From Solanum dulcamara (lineage: Eukaryota; Streptophyta; Magnoliopsida; Solanales; Solanaceae): a stretch of 64,000 bases of DNA. Below are positions 9,561 to 21,352 of this stretch, in pieces. Within the stretch, counting starts at the first letter, position 1, and the number at the start of each line of letters is the position of its first letter. The position numbers were made by a program, and so were the translations under genes. The notes under the pieces were generated by a model that saw nothing but the letters and a program-made list of their open reading frames with translations, did not search any database and had not been told where the DNA came from. The DNA is taken from assembly GCF_947179165.1 (NCBI RefSeq), contig NC_077239.1:21607134-21671133 (forward strand). The letters run 5' to 3'.

Positions 9561-11797
9561 TTGATAACTCGAGGATAAACGCAGAGGGAAACAAGGTAGG
9601 TCTAGTATTAAGAAGTACTGTGAGGTTTAAGAGATTCTGGTTTTCTTCTAACAATGATTGGAAAGTGCTCTATGATAATAGTTTATTAGTTCTCCATCGA
9701 CTAATTAGAGAAAGAAAATTCTAACCGGAGCACCCTAGAGAGATTTCATGAACTGAATATGAGTATGAACAAAAAGGGGAAAATGTAAGTATGAATTTAA
9801 AGGTAGGGTCTAACAATATGGGGATAAAGTAAGACCGCTAATACGGCACACTTGGTAGATGTTAACTAAGTTAAAACCTTGTGTTGGGTACGCAATAAGA
9901 GCATGGAGCTTAAGATATAAAGGAATGATGCGTGTACACAACGTCACCCCGAAAATGATAGAACTCGTAAGAGACAAAGACGTCCAACATAGGAAATAAA
10001 TGGTGCAACCAACATTCACCTTGAGGAACAAAGAATATGGGTTGGGATAAAGGTCATACCTCAAGAGAACCCTGGGCAATTAATGTCGGAATACAAGTAC
10101 TGCCTAATTGAAATTGCAACGACTACAAGTGCATTAACTTTTCATAAAGATGAGCAGAATGTGGCCTTGGATGAGCTATTTCCTGGGTCACATTATTCAA
10201 AGTACATATTATTAGATGGGATATCACATTAGGTATTGAAAGGTTCTCATCGCTTCGCGATTTAGCCAAGGTTCCTTATGCAGATAATCAGGTTATACAA
10301 TATGTAGAGAAACGGGGACATGATACAGTACCAAGTAAATTAGGGAAGGAGATTGGACAAAATTGAGACTGGATATAGAGACATAGAATAAGGTACAAGT
10401 AGATAAAGGTATAAGTACCCTCTAAAGGGGGGAAGCAAGTGAGAAAATTGCAAGGGTAAGATGGAGGCAATTGATATGGAAATATATTTTAGATATATGC
10501 TTAAACTTTAATAAGATCCCTTGCTGAACCAAGTTAGGAAGATCTAGAAGTCATCAATAGTTTGATAGAAGTTAGAATGCTATGTAAGGTAGTGTTAAGA
10601 AGTTTTTAACAAGACCTTGAATGACATAATGCTAGAAGGTGAATGCGTATGAAAGAAAAGGGTATAGCAATAAAAGGATACAGAATAAATAAAAAGACAC
10701 TACGAAGGATAATTACATCATGCTAAACTAAAAGCCAACATGATGACTATAGAGTTGGTCGCAAATGATATTGCGATAGATAAATAACCAAGGAAAAGGA
10801 ATAGAACACCTCCTATGGTAGGAGATGATAAGAGTAAAGGGTGAATATAGGGGAAATAAAAAAGTATAATAAGATAGGATAAGCAACTTCCAATGTGAGT
10901 AAGATGTGTATAGTAGAATAAACCAGGAGACGGAAAGACTACGACTACCTCCTACAAGTTGCATCCGAATGGTTGTGCAACCTACAGATATGTAGGTATA
11001 AGCATCAGGCTAAGTAAATAAGTACATGGTAAAAGGAATAGGGTCTTAATAATGACAAGGCAATTATGATATTTTGGATACCCCACTAAAATCTATGAAG
11101 ATAGGATAAGCCAAATTGTCAGGATGAAATTAGTATCACGGGCAAGGTAAGGCGTGGTCACGGTTGGACCAAAGGTCTATCCCGATACTGATTGTAGGAT
11201 GAGGGGGAAAACGACAAGGTAATACACGAGACCTAGCGAGACAATGCTAAGATATTTCTAGGATTAGGGTGAGCAGCCTCTCATATTCTCGTAAAAGTAA
11301 AGGATGATATGAGATAACGTATTTAAAGGGTTTCAAGCTGGGACAAGATGGGGTAAGGAAATCATGAAATGATTTAACCAAGAGGAGCGGAACTAACTGG
11401 TTACCAAAAGATAGCAAACTTATATGTCAAATTTCTTTGGAACTATATCAAATAATGATAGATGGAGCACAGAACAACTATGAAAACCAACTCTGAGGAT
11501 GGAAAAACAAAACCCAAAAGGGTAGAGTGCCAGTTAAATTTTTGAGAAGAGTCGAGAAGGACTATACGAGACTAAGGAATCCCAAATTATCAACGTCATT
11601 ACGAATCTATTTTTTACTCTGCGAGAGTAGGGTGCTATACGGGTTATTATGAGTAGGCTAATGAATCATCCTATTTGCTTTCAATCAAACCTACCTATTC
11701 ATTTAAAACTATGCGAAATTATAGGTCAAGGAGATAGTAAGACTCTATGAGGTTTCCCGAGCTATTCTCTCTAATAGAGGGACTTCAATTATAATTA
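9561..11797 (+). other. Decayed internal region of element E
   Basis: This is internal sequence of element E to the right of the LINE. I could not recognise gag, protease, RT or RNase H in any frame; all frames are short and without family motifs. Without the LINE, the whole internal region of E is about 3.8 kb, shorter than the nearly 5 kb bodies of family A here. Part of the coding region is therefore probably deleted as well as eroded. Confidence 0.55.
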
Positions 11798-12088
11798 ATG
11801 TCTGGAGATCAGTCTAAGAAGAAATCAAGAACACAGGTAGGTCTTAGTACTGCATTTTTCCCTCGAACTGCTGGACAAGCTGAATGTACTATCAAAACAC
11901 TAGAAGATATATTGCGAGCCCACGTGGTTGGCTTTAAGAGTAACTGGACAATCATCTACCACTTATTGAGTTTTCCTACAAGAATGGCTACCATTCTAGT
12001 ATCCAGATGGCCCCATACAAGACATTGTATGGTACAATGTATAAGTCCCCCTATTGGGGCAGAGACTAAAAGGCCCCGACATAATTGA
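11798..12088 (+). pseudogene. Integrase core remnant of element E
   Basis: The frame contains LSTAFFPRTAGQAECTIKTL followed by EDILRAHVVGF, matching the end of the gypsy integrase catalytic core around its Glu. The Glu is kept (GQAEC). Downstream it reads toward the usual C-terminal region but closes after 96 codons. This is the only coding remnant of E that I can identify, and it places the element on the plus strand, with the 3' LTR shortly downstream as expected. Confidence 0.85.
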
Positions 12089-12411
12089 GCAAGCTGTTGA
12101 CTAGAAGCCTGGAGTCAGCAGAAGTGATATGCGGTTAATCGACATCGACATTCAGAGTTCAAAGTGATGATAGGGTGTTCGGAATAGGGTCACCTAGGAA
12201 TCATAAAGACATGACCTGGGAAGTTAAAGAGGACACGAAACATAAGTATTCATACCTATTCCCGATGTCTATAGGTAACCCCAACTCCTGAAACTAGTAT
12301 ATTAATTAATTGGATGAAATTATGTATGATATCAAGAGAAAGGAATGTCCCTACAATCTATATAATATTGTAAAGGAAATTTTGTTTAACATTCGGGGAT
12401 GAATGTTCTAA
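12089..12411 (+). other. Integrase tail and 3' untranslated region of element E
   Basis: A faint continuation of the integrase C-terminus (IIEQAVD, then SDMR) is followed by an A/T-rich noncoding stretch leading to the polypurine tract. No intact frame is present. Confidence 0.5.
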
Positions 12412-12423
12412 ATGGGGGAAGGA
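12412..12423 (+). other. Polypurine tract of element E
   Basis: ATGGGGGAAGGA lies directly before the LTR start TGTTACACCCC. This is the site that primes plus-strand DNA synthesis. Confidence 0.85.
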
Positions 12424-15245
12424 TGTTACACCCCATACTCTTAATCTCGGAATGCCTCCTAAGCTTCTTAGAAGTTATCATGTGAGCTGGATAATTTACT
12501 ATATTATAAAAAAACTCTAATGAAAGAATAATGTGATAACCCGTGAGAGGGAAGGTTGGAAATAGGGTCATGAGAAGCTGGAAGGAGTTGGAGGCCAAGT
12601 AACGAGTCGTAGGACTTGATTTACCTAGTAAGCTACTAACTTAGAAGTTTTTCTTACTTAATCCACTTGAGTACATACCAAGATTATGTAGTAAGTATTA
12701 CAAGGGTTCTTAATATAAGATAAGGTTATGAACCTACACGGAGGAGGAGAGAATGACACATGGCAACAAGAAGAGGTGCCACCTGGTAGCCTAGAAAGGT
12801 GACACGTGGTAGCCTAGAAAGGTAACACATAGAAGAAGGTGACACACTTGCTTGGGGTAAATTAGGTGACCCACATACTTGGTGTTGGGCCCACTAAGGA
12901 CACGTGGCAGCCTAAGAGCCATAACATGGATATGTGGCCCAATAGGGGTTGGACACGTGTCACCCTATAAGGATAACACGTGTCACCTCCTAATGAGGTG
13001 TATATATGTCTGTTTGGATGAGTAATAAGTAATTTTCCAGCCAAATAACTGAACAAACAAAGAAAAGAAAACTTAGAGTCAAAGAGAGAGCACCTACGGC
13101 AACAAGGAAAAAATGAAGGTAAGTTCCAATTTTCTTCCGCGAATTAGTTATCTACAGTGTTCCTCAATCACATGGGGAGGTATATATGTATCTTACAATG
13201 TCTACGGATTCATTTCTTCATCCCTACCCTTAGAAACTTGAAGATACAAACATTGGAGGGCAAAAAGAGGGATCTACGGGTTTGGGGCTGCCAAGGTAAG
13301 CTTCCGAGTTTCATTTCATGAATTAATTATTTAAGGTGTCTCACGGTTATATAATGATGTTTGATAACATAAAATTCCAATTTGGACTTTATGATGTTGT
13401 TATGAAGTGTGTTACACGTCCTATAGATGGCTGAAAATATAAAATTGGCATAGAAATAATTTACATTGAAGACAATTCAAATTGGAGTCATTATAGCTGA
13501 ATTGTCGTCGAAGTAGAGTGTTGTGCTTATGGTGTGCTACTTCAGGCGTGTGGGGTGTGTTACAGGGCCTAAATATTCTAAAAGAGGTATGGGTGTTGCT
13601 AGTTTCAGCCACATCACCCCCATGTCGTATAATTAAAGATTTTACAAAATAGAGACTAGAAACCCTATTTTGGTATCGTAATTTTCAGCAAGTTGGTTGG
13701 AGTTGGTATTGTGTAATGTTTCCATGTTTTACTTGTATATGATCTGCAGGTTGTTGTTGTTGGTTGGTTGTAGTGAGTAGGGAGCTAATTGGAAATTAGG
13801 ATAGGGCATATTATAGGGGAGGTGCTGCCCAATTTTCATTAACGTCTTAACTAATTAAAGACCTAGTCGAGGAGACAAATAAGGACATAGGTTCCATGAA
13901 TACTAAGGTGCAACTTAAGGCGCCGAAAAGTTTAAGGTTGTTTATACTTGCATTGCTTCCAGGTTAAATAGGTTTTGAGGACGACGACGCAGACGTGATT
14001 AAGAGAAGTTCGTAAGAGGTATGTGAAACTATCTCTTCTTTCTTTTGGTATGTCTTAGATGTACACTATGGATGATGTAAGCTTTGGTGCAACTTCATTC
14101 TTAGGTTCTGAATATGACTTCAGGACTCTTGATCACTTCTGGATATTACGACTCTTAAAATAGATAAACTCGTATTCCTCGAGTCTTCTATGGACCGTAT
14201 AGTGATTGATTAGATAAAACTCTTCTTAAAAAAAGTCTTTGAGATAACAAATGCTCTGACCGTTTATGTCTAAGATTTCCAAAACTCCTTTTTACATAGT
14301 GTTTAGTGACATTTAGAGGGTATATGTCAGATACTTCCTACCTTCATCTCCAAGTGATGGTTCGCTTGATGACTTCATTGTGTCTCAGATAATGATTTAA
14401 ACTGTGTTTTGTTTCCCGCTACTCTACTCGTGTATACTGTAACACTTCTTCTCTGAGTCCCAAGCCGATTATCAGATTCGTGTCAATTCCACTGCATTGT
14501 TCATCGAGCCCTCACTAGAGGGCCGGGTACATATGTATATATGTTATGATGTGTTGTAATAAGGAGGTGATGGTTTTGCAGATATGATTTACCAGATCCC
14601 TGGTAGGGCCGTCTATATTGTAAAATATAAGCATGCATGATTTTACTTTCCAAGGCATAGGTTTCTGATTTGATATTTTACCCCATGCTTATCTATTTCA
14701 GCTATGTCTCCAGTCATATTATGTTATGTTTTACATACTCAGTACATATATCGTACTGATCCCCTTTTCTCGAGGGGCTGCATTTCATGCACGCAGGTAC
14801 AAATATAGGTTTTGGGAGTCCGTCAACTTAGGATTGGAGGCTCCACTGTATTGGAGCCTAGTTTTTGGCATTGGCCGCTCATGTATTGTATTGTTTTGTT
14901 ATTAAGGGGTACGACGGGTGCCCTGTCCCGCCATATGTTGTCATTAATATTGTTAGATGTGTGCAGACATATTTATGTGGGTTGTGTATGTCAGTTTGGT
15001 TCAGCTGGGTCTACATGATGTATGGTACATGTTATTATGTTATAGCAGCCTTGTCGGCTTGCGTTCCCTTTCATAATGTGACACAAATGAAAGAGACTAC
15101 TGGTTTATGAAAATGTTATCACTCAATAGGGTTCTGTTGAATGGTATTATGTTATTTATAGTTCGACTCGACCACAACTGATAGATATATATACGGGGGT
15201 TCAGATCGGACCCCAGTCGCAGCCTACGGGGTTGGGTTCGTGACA
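12424..15245 (+). repeat. 3' LTR of gypsy element E (about 2.8 kb)
   Basis: The LTR starts TGTTACACCCC after a polypurine tract and ends GTTCGTGACA. It aligns with 1940-4385 over most of its length. It keeps the first 340 bases missing from the 5' copy but lacks about 120 bases around the AAATTCCAATTTGG junction near 13380. Its right end abuts family A LTR sequence that begins mid-LTR, which shows E was inserted into, or recombined with, a family A LTR. Confidence 0.92.
12803..13007 (+). promoter_or_regulatory. LTR E promoter: four G-boxes and TATA box
   Basis: CACGTG occurs at 12803-12808, 12901-12906, 12954-12959 and 12977-12982. The last two sit in the repeated phrase ACACGTGTCACC. TATATAT follows at 13001-13007, about 19 bases after the last core. 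This is the better preserved of the two LTR copies. Promoter use is inferred. Confidence 0.62.
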
Positions 15246-15920
15246 ATTAGTCCGAACAAACCTTGAAAAATAGACTTAGAATTGAACAGGAACCTTGATG
15301 AACTTGAAATCCTAGATTAAATTTTTAGGAGAAGCTTGAGATAGAATTTAGAGACCTGCCTTAGGGAAAATTTGAAAGATGAATTGAATAGGAGGGGAAT
15401 TTGAAGAATTGGGTTAATATAAGCTTTGAACTTGGTCATAATAGTGTCTAGGTTCATTAAACCAAACTTGGGAAAGCCCTGAAATACCCTTAATTTAAAA
15501 CTAAACTTTGATCATATGGTTTGGACTCTACGAGTCATCATCCTACAGGCTTTAGGAAAACCCTTGAAAATTATATCTGTGATGTATACATATGACTCAT
15601 GGTGACGATTCTTCATCCCCTCTATGACTCACACTGTTGAGTTGTTGAGCAGGTTTTGAGGCTCATTAATTATAGGTGTTTAGACCCTGTACTACGAATG
15701 GCTTCTACGAGTCATAGACTCCTTCAAAAGTTGTCAAACGTATCCTAAACCAACATTATTTACTGATTAAAGATTTAGGCCCCAGAGTAACTTTCAAGAG
15801 TCACTTATACAACTCGTAAAGGTCCCTATGAGTCGTAGACTCACTCGTATTCTTGGGGACTGCACAAATTTCCTTGAGTTCTCTTTTGTCCAACTTTTCA
15901 ACTACCTGGGTCATACTGTA
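15246..15920 (-). repeat. Family A LTR-1 (partial)
   Basis: This aligns with 22305-22966 and 45085-45760, so it is the first third of the LTR in its own orientation (the U3 side). The remaining two thirds are cut off exactly at the end of element E's 3' LTR. The end at 15920 is followed by a polypurine tract on the minus strand. It contains several TACGAGTC-type dyad motifs between 15525 and 15850. Confidence 0.85.
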
Positions 15921-15933
15921 TCTCCTCCTTGGG
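15921..15933 (-). other. Polypurine tract of family A body 1
   Basis: On the minus strand, CCCAAGGAGGAGA lies directly before the LTR-1 start. It corresponds to the tract at 22967-22979. Confidence 0.75.
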
Positions 15934-16152
15934 AATATTTATCCTCGAATGAGATCAACTTAGCATGAAAACTAAATGGAATGAGCGCTACCAACCCAAC
16001 ATGAATACTATGACACATAGCAAAGAATAAACCATGAGATTTCCCACTTAAGATAAATTAGTAACTTTGAAACCAACTTCATGAACATGCATGCATATAT
16101 AAGACATACTAAATTTTAATGTAGGAGCTTAATTGGTTTGATCATGAACAAC

Positions 16153-17480
16153 TTAGAATTTTAGGTTTGAGTGGAAGGAAAGATACAGATAATGCTTGAT
16201 AATGTCCACTTTTGTTTCCCATGTAGCACACTCTACTTGTTGATTTATCCACAACACCTTTATGGATACAATCTCTTTATTCCTTAATCTCTTAACTTGC
16301 CGGTCTAGAATGTCCACTGGAACCTCCTCATAAGTCAAATTCTCTTCAACATTCAAATTAGGCATAATAGAGTTTGGATCACCCATAATCTTTCTCCATA
16401 TAGACACATCAAATACTGGATGAACCATAACTAATTCGAATGGGGCATCTAACTCATATGCCACTTAGCCAATACGCTTCACTATCCTATAAGGTCCAAT
16501 ATATCTAGGAATCAATTTTCCCTTCTAACCAAAATGCATCACGCCCTTCATGGGTGAAACCTTCAAATAGACCCAATCATTGACCTCAAATGCAAGATCG
16601 CTTCTTGTAATGTTGGAATAGGACTTTTGATGAGTTTGAGTCATCTTAAATATTACTCTTATGAGCCTTACTTTATCCAATGCATCAATTAACAAATTAT
16701 GACTAATCAATGCCATCTCACCCACTATAAACCATCCCACTTTGGATCTACATCTTCTTCCGTACAAGCCTTCATAAGGAGCCATTTGGATGCTAGAGTG
16801 TTAACTATTATTGTAGGAAAACTTATCAATGGCAAATGTTCATCCCAACTTCCTTTAGGATCAATCACATACGCCCTCAACATATCCTCCCAAGTTTGGA
16901 TTCCTCTTTTGTCTTGTCTATTGGTTTGAGGATAAAAAGTGGTACTTAGCTTGACTTTCGTACCAAGACCATTTTGAAATGACCTCCAAAATTGTGAAGT
17001 TAATTTAGTACCTCTATCTGATATAATGGACAAGGGAAACCCATGGAGTTTTACCAACTTACGAATATAAAACATAGCGTAGTCTTCGGCACCATAATGT
17101 GCCAATTAAGTAATTCGAGCCACAACTACCCAAATAGAATCATATTGCTTCTTAGTACGAGGCAAACCTGTCACAAAAGTCCATGTTCACATCTTCCAAC
17201 TTCCAAGTAGGGATCTCAATGTCTTGAACTAAACCTTCTAGGTTTTTATGCTCAAATTTAACTTATTGATAATTTGTACACTTTGCCACAAACTCTGCTA
17301 CATCCTTTTTCATTCCATTCCACTAATATACTTCTCTCAAATCATGATAGATCTTGGTGGATCCTGGATGTATTGAATATCAAGAACTATAGGCCTCATT
17401 TAATATCATCTCTCTGAACCCATCAATGTTAGGAACACATAAATGACATTGGTAGAGAAGTACCCTATCTTCCCCTTGGG
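16153..17480 (-). pseudogene. Integrase of family A body 1
   Basis: Pieces in order on the minus strand are: an HPGSTK-containing N-terminal zinc region with KCTNYQ, where the second Cys of the CxxC is Tyr; the catalytic core with YDSIWVVVARIT, ISDRGTKLTSQFW and LSTTFYPQTNRQDKRGIQ; the C-terminal part [13 protein letters not shown] and SDLAFEVNDWVYLKVSPMKG; and a chromodomain-like end (TYEEVPVDILDRQVKRLRNK). The catalytic Glu, normally in GQAER, is Lys here (codon at 16908-16910). Several stops and frameshifts split it into frames at 16153-16464, 16525-16785 and 16725-17105. Confidence 0.9.
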
Positions 17481-17649
17481 AGAAAGCTTCAATGGATTTT
17501 TCGGCAACTTACTCGTTTAATTTAACCAAAACTAGATCATGGTCTTTTTTGGCCCTAACATCTGTCATAATAGACAATTCTGAACCATTATGCACAAAAA
17601 CACCCTATCATTTGAACCAACCAAATGCACAGCTAAATGTGATAATCTG

Positions 17650-18140
17650 TGAACAAATTTAACCAACTCTTTCCTTCCTTCCTTAACAAGAGCAACACTA
17701 TTCATTGACAACCGACTAAGAGCATCGTCCACAACATGTGCGTTACCCGGATGGTATAATACACTTATATCATAATTGTTTAGAAGTTAAATCCTTCTCC
17801 TTTTCCTAAGGTTTAAGTCCCTTTAGCTAAATATATATTACTAGTTTTTGTGGTTGGTGAACATATCAACATGCACCAAATAACGATAATGACGCCAAAT
17901 TTTCAAAGCAAACACAAGAGCTGCAAGTTCAAGATCATGGATTGGATAGATCCGTTCATGCACTTTAAGTTGCCTATAGGCATATCCTATAACCTTACCA
18001 TATTGCATCAAAACAACACCCAAACCAATACGTGAGGCATCACAATAAATAATGAACCCATACATACCTTCGGGCAATGTCAAAATAGGAAAAGACATAA
18101 AATAATCCAATATTTGGAAATTCTTCTCACATTCATCCAA
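17650..18140 (-). pseudogene. RNase H of family A body 1
   Basis: A 99-codon open frame carries [18 protein letters not shown] and [18 protein letters not shown], ending with FTNHKN. The first Asp (CDAS) and the Glu (LELA) are present; the third acidic position, normally FTDHK, is Asn. The C-terminal part around 17700-17760 reads DDALSRLS out of the same frame. It follows RT and precedes integrase, the normal Ty3/gypsy order. Confidence 0.9.
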
Positions 18141-18861
18141 CTATCGAAACTTCACTTTCTTTTGGGTCAACCTAATCAAAGGTGAAGCAATAGAGGAGAA
18201 AAATTCAACAAACCTTCTATAGTATCCAGCTAAAACTAAAAATCTTTTAATATCCAAAGGAGACGTTGGTCTAGGCTAATTCTTCACTGCCTACGTTCTC
18301 CTTGGACCAACCTTAATCCCATCACCGGACACTACATGGACAAGAAATGTCACTTTCCTTAGCCAAAATTTGCACTTGCTAAACTTGGCCAATTGTTGGT
18401 TATCTCTCAATGTTTGCAATACAATACTCAGATAACCCATGTGATCTTCCTCATTTCGAGAGTAAATAAAAATGTCATCAATAAACACAACCACAAATAT
18501 GTCCTATTATGGCATGAAAATATGATTAATCAAATCCATAAAAATAGAGGGAGATTTGGTCAACCCAAATTACATAACTACAAATTCAATATCACCATAA
18601 CTTGTTCTAAACGCTATTTTGGGAACAACACAATCCTTTAACCTTAGTAGATGATAACCAGAATGGAGATGATTTTTTGAGATATAACTTGCCTATTGCA
18701 ATTAGTTAAATAAATAATCTATCCTTAGAATTGCATACTTGTTCTTTATGGTGACTTTATCAAATTGTCGGTAATATATATACATTCAGAGTGACCCATC
18801 TTTTTTTCTAACAAATAACACGGGAGTACCCTATGGTGAAATACTTGGCTGTGTTAAACCC
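18141..18861 (-). pseudogene. Reverse transcriptase of family A body 1
   Basis: The translated pieces include the fingers LFVRKKDGSLRM (near 18810), IDYRQFDKVTIKNKYAI, SPSIFMDLINHIF and the catalytic box [12 protein letters not shown] (FIDD codons at 18474-18485, intact). These are followed by [19 protein letters not shown] and the connection AGYYRRFVEFFSSIASPL. At least six stops and frameshifts separate them. The catalytic Asp pair is kept although the gene is broken. Confidence 0.9.
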
Positions 18862-19502
18862 TTATCCAGCTAATTCTTCAATTGCTCTGTTAATTTCTTG
18901 AGTTTCATCAGAGCCATACAGTAAGGAGGAATGGAAGGAGATCTCTGACAAAGTCAATTTATCTTTTAAGAGGAACATCGGACAGATTATTGGGAAACAC
19001 ATCAAAGACTCATTAACTATATGGACCGAATTAAGAGTGGGAAATTCTAAATCAACTTCCCTAACTTGCACTATATGATAAATGCAGCCTTTGATAATTA
19101 GCATAAAATGAATCGATCATTAACCATCGAATCACTACCCTTCCTTTCATGTGTGGGCTCATTAGTTAATTGAAATTTGACCCTATAGGTTCTACAATCA
19201 ATAGATGCTTAAGAGGCATGTAACCCATCCATGCCAATAATAATATCAAAATCGGTCATATCTAGTTCAACAAAATCACAAGGGATAACTTTATGCAAAA
19301 CTGAATCAGGACAATTTCTATAAACTCTCTTGGCTAATACCAAATCACCTATAAGAGTATAGACTGAAAAAGGTTCTAAAAATACTTTGGGGAACATATC
19401 AAATCTTATAGTAAGGTAAGGGTTAACAAAATATAAGTTGACGCCCGAACCAAGAAATGCATAAATATTAAAGTTAAAGACACGTAACATACCCGTAACC
19501 AC
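18862..19502 (-). pseudogene. Protease of family A body 1
   Basis: The frame at 19209-19502 reads VTGMLRVFNFNIYAF, then FLGSGVNLYFV, and ends VELDMTDFDIIIGMDGLHAS, the second conserved protease block. The active-site triad is normally D(S/T)G and is DSGT in body 2. Here the Asp codon has become Gly (19443-19454 gives LGSG), so the protease would be dead even if translated. The linker to RT continues in the frame at 18862-19104. Confidence 0.88.
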
Positions 19503-20643
19503 ATCGAGAGTCTCATCCTTATCTTTCCTAGTATGAAGAGCATAGAATTAGTTGTTGTTTTCACCACCCTTTGGTTGAGCTTGGGCGCCTTGTTGCACTT
19601 GGCCTCCTTGAGGATAACCTTCTCCACTTTGTTTTGCAATATATGAACACTTGGATTTCTTGTGTCCCACCTTGGAACATCCATAGGAAGAACCAATTCC
19701 CATAAAACACCATCCTCTATGATCTTTTCCACATTTAGCGTATTTTGGAAATTAAGAGCTACTAGCATTCACACCTATTCCTTGAACTTTAGGCTATGAC
19801 ACTCTATATTTAACAAACTTCTTTCCTGATCCTTTTCCTTATTGAGAATGGACACTACCACCAGTCCTAGTATTTGAGAACTTACCTGTATATCGGGCCC
19901 TCTTAGAGTCTCTTCTTCTCATCTCTTTGAGTTTCTCTCCCTTAGTTTTTTTGGAAAAACTTATGAGCTGAGATATGTTCTTTTTCTTAACAAGCATAGT
20001 GGTACAAAATTCCTTGGCAACCAAATTGGACACCCCCGATATGAACTGGTTCATTCGAGCATGAGGATCGACAACCAATGAAGTAGCATACTTCTATAGC
20101 TTAGTAATCTTGAGGTAATAGTCCTTCATACCTATGTTACCTTTCCTATGATTGATGAACTCCAACGCCTTTGACACCGTTAACTCAAGAGGGAAGAAGC
20201 GATCAAGGAAATCAAGCTTGAAGGCTTTCCAATCAATAGGACCTTCATCAACTTTCTCTAACTTCCATTGAGTGCACCAAACATGAGCAACACTCTTGAG
20301 TTGGTATGCCGCCAACTCTACTTTCTCTTTCGAAGTCACCCCCAAAATACTCACTATCTTATAAATCTTATCAATGCACTCTTGAGGATCCTCATCAATC
20401 TTCGAACCATGGAATTACAGAGGATTCATTCCTATAAATTCCCTAACACTAGAGCTGGAGTAGCAGAGTTAGGAAGAGCCCAACCCTTTGGTAGGCCACT
20501 ACTTGGGCTAGCATAGTGATAGCACTCTGGAACTCTGCATTAGTCACTTTTTTGGGTAGAGGACTATTTTCTTGAGGGACCAGAGGAGCTTGGTTCTTAT
20601 AAGAATTGACCTCTCTTTACATAGGTGCTCTTCTAGGAGGCAT
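19503..20643 (-). pseudogene. Gag of family A body 1
   Basis: The start at 20643 gives MPPRRAPM, the usual beginning of gag in this lineage, followed by NAEFQSAITMLAQ. The Retrotrans_gag core is in the frame at 20094-20354 (VELAAYQLKSVAHVWCTQW, FLDRFFPLEL). The next block is in the frame at 19839-20078 (DPHARMNQFISGVSNLVAKE). The zinc knuckle near 19670-19710 reads YGCSKVGHKKSKC, with its first Cys replaced by Ser. Gag forms the particle and packages RNA. Stops and frameshifts between the blocks inactivate it. Confidence 0.9.
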
Positions 20644-20759
20644 TTTCTGAAAATTGCAAAGTACAATCGTTAGGGAAACGATGTCTTTGAGTATACTCTA
20701 TCGCACGACATAGATCATGAAAGAAATGAAGATTTTTCCTAAAACGACTTATAGCCTCC

Positions 20760-20795
20760 TATTCATGGATGTGGCATGCTTCACATCCATGAATA
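20760..20795 (-). other. Leader hairpin with self-complementary loop
   Basis: The arms TATTCATGGATGTG (20760-20773) and CACATCCATGAATA (20782-20795) are perfect reverse complements. The 8-base loop reads AAGCATGC on the RNA strand and contains the palindrome GCATGC. It lies about 55 bases from the primer site, between primer site and gag. The corresponding place in body 2 keeps a 16-pair stem with one G-U and one mismatch but a different loop. By position and form it could be a dimerisation or packaging signal. Confidence 0.7.
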
Positions 20796-20848
20796 CTACT
20801 CTACTTTATGCTGCATGTTGGACTTCCTAGGAAATCTTAAACCTTGTA

Positions 20849-20859
20849 CTCTGATACTA
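20849..20859 (-). other. tRNA-iMet primer binding site, family A body 1
   Basis: The minus strand reads TAGTATCAGAG, one change from TGGTATCAGAG, 4 bases after the LTR terminus TGACA. Confidence 0.82.
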
Positions 20860-21102
20860 AGTTTGTCACAACACGACTTATGGCCTAGTCATAACACGAT
20901 GATCTAAACTCCAAAAGTCTCCAACCATGTCTCTTGACATATCATACACATAGATAAGTTAAAGTAACGCAAAAATCCTTACTCTTAAAAGTATAGGAGT
21001 TTAACAACATATACTCTACATCAATTGTCCAATGAATGCCTCTACTAAACAAGAAAGGTGGGGGATATAACATGTCCCTAGCTCACCCTCAACATGAATG
21101 AA

Positions 21103-21258
21103 TGAATATCTTTGAAAGAAAGCACCAACTTATAACTAGTCATTGATAGATAAGGTCTCACCACAACTCCGTTGAATGAATGAATATCTTTGAAAGAAAG
21201 CACCAACTCATAACTAGTCATTGATAGATAAGGTCTCACCACAACTCCGTTGAATGAA
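21103..21258. repeat. 78-bp tandem duplication in LTR-2
   Basis: Two adjacent copies (21103-21180 and 21181-21258) start TGAATATCTTTGAAAG and differ at one base that I can see. LTR-3 and the LTR piece at 775-1482 carry a single copy, so this is private to LTR-2. Confidence 0.93.
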
Positions 21259-21263
21259 TGCTC

Positions 21264-21304
21264 AACTAACCACGTGTAGGAATGAACTAACCACGTGTAG
21301 GAAT
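21264..21304. repeat. 21-bp tandem duplication in LTR-2
   Basis: AACTAACCACGTGTAGGAAT appears twice with a 21-base period. Each copy carries a CACGTG core. Confidence 0.9.
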
Positions 21305-21352
21305 ATGATCCTCGAACCCCATATTATAAGATAATGTAGGAAACAATATCCA

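Larger units (their letters stand above)
20644..20863 (-). other. Family A body 1 leader
   Basis: This is the untranslated leader between primer site and gag start. It contains a 14-bp perfect hairpin (listed separately) and is homologous to the leaders at 43726-43866 and 61441-61653. Confidence 0.8.

Noticed and set aside
19406..19768. A 120-codon minus frame, with a similar one at 42543-42764
   Set aside because: Both overlap gag-protease in another phase. The similarity follows from DNA homology of the two bodies, and neither carries a motif.
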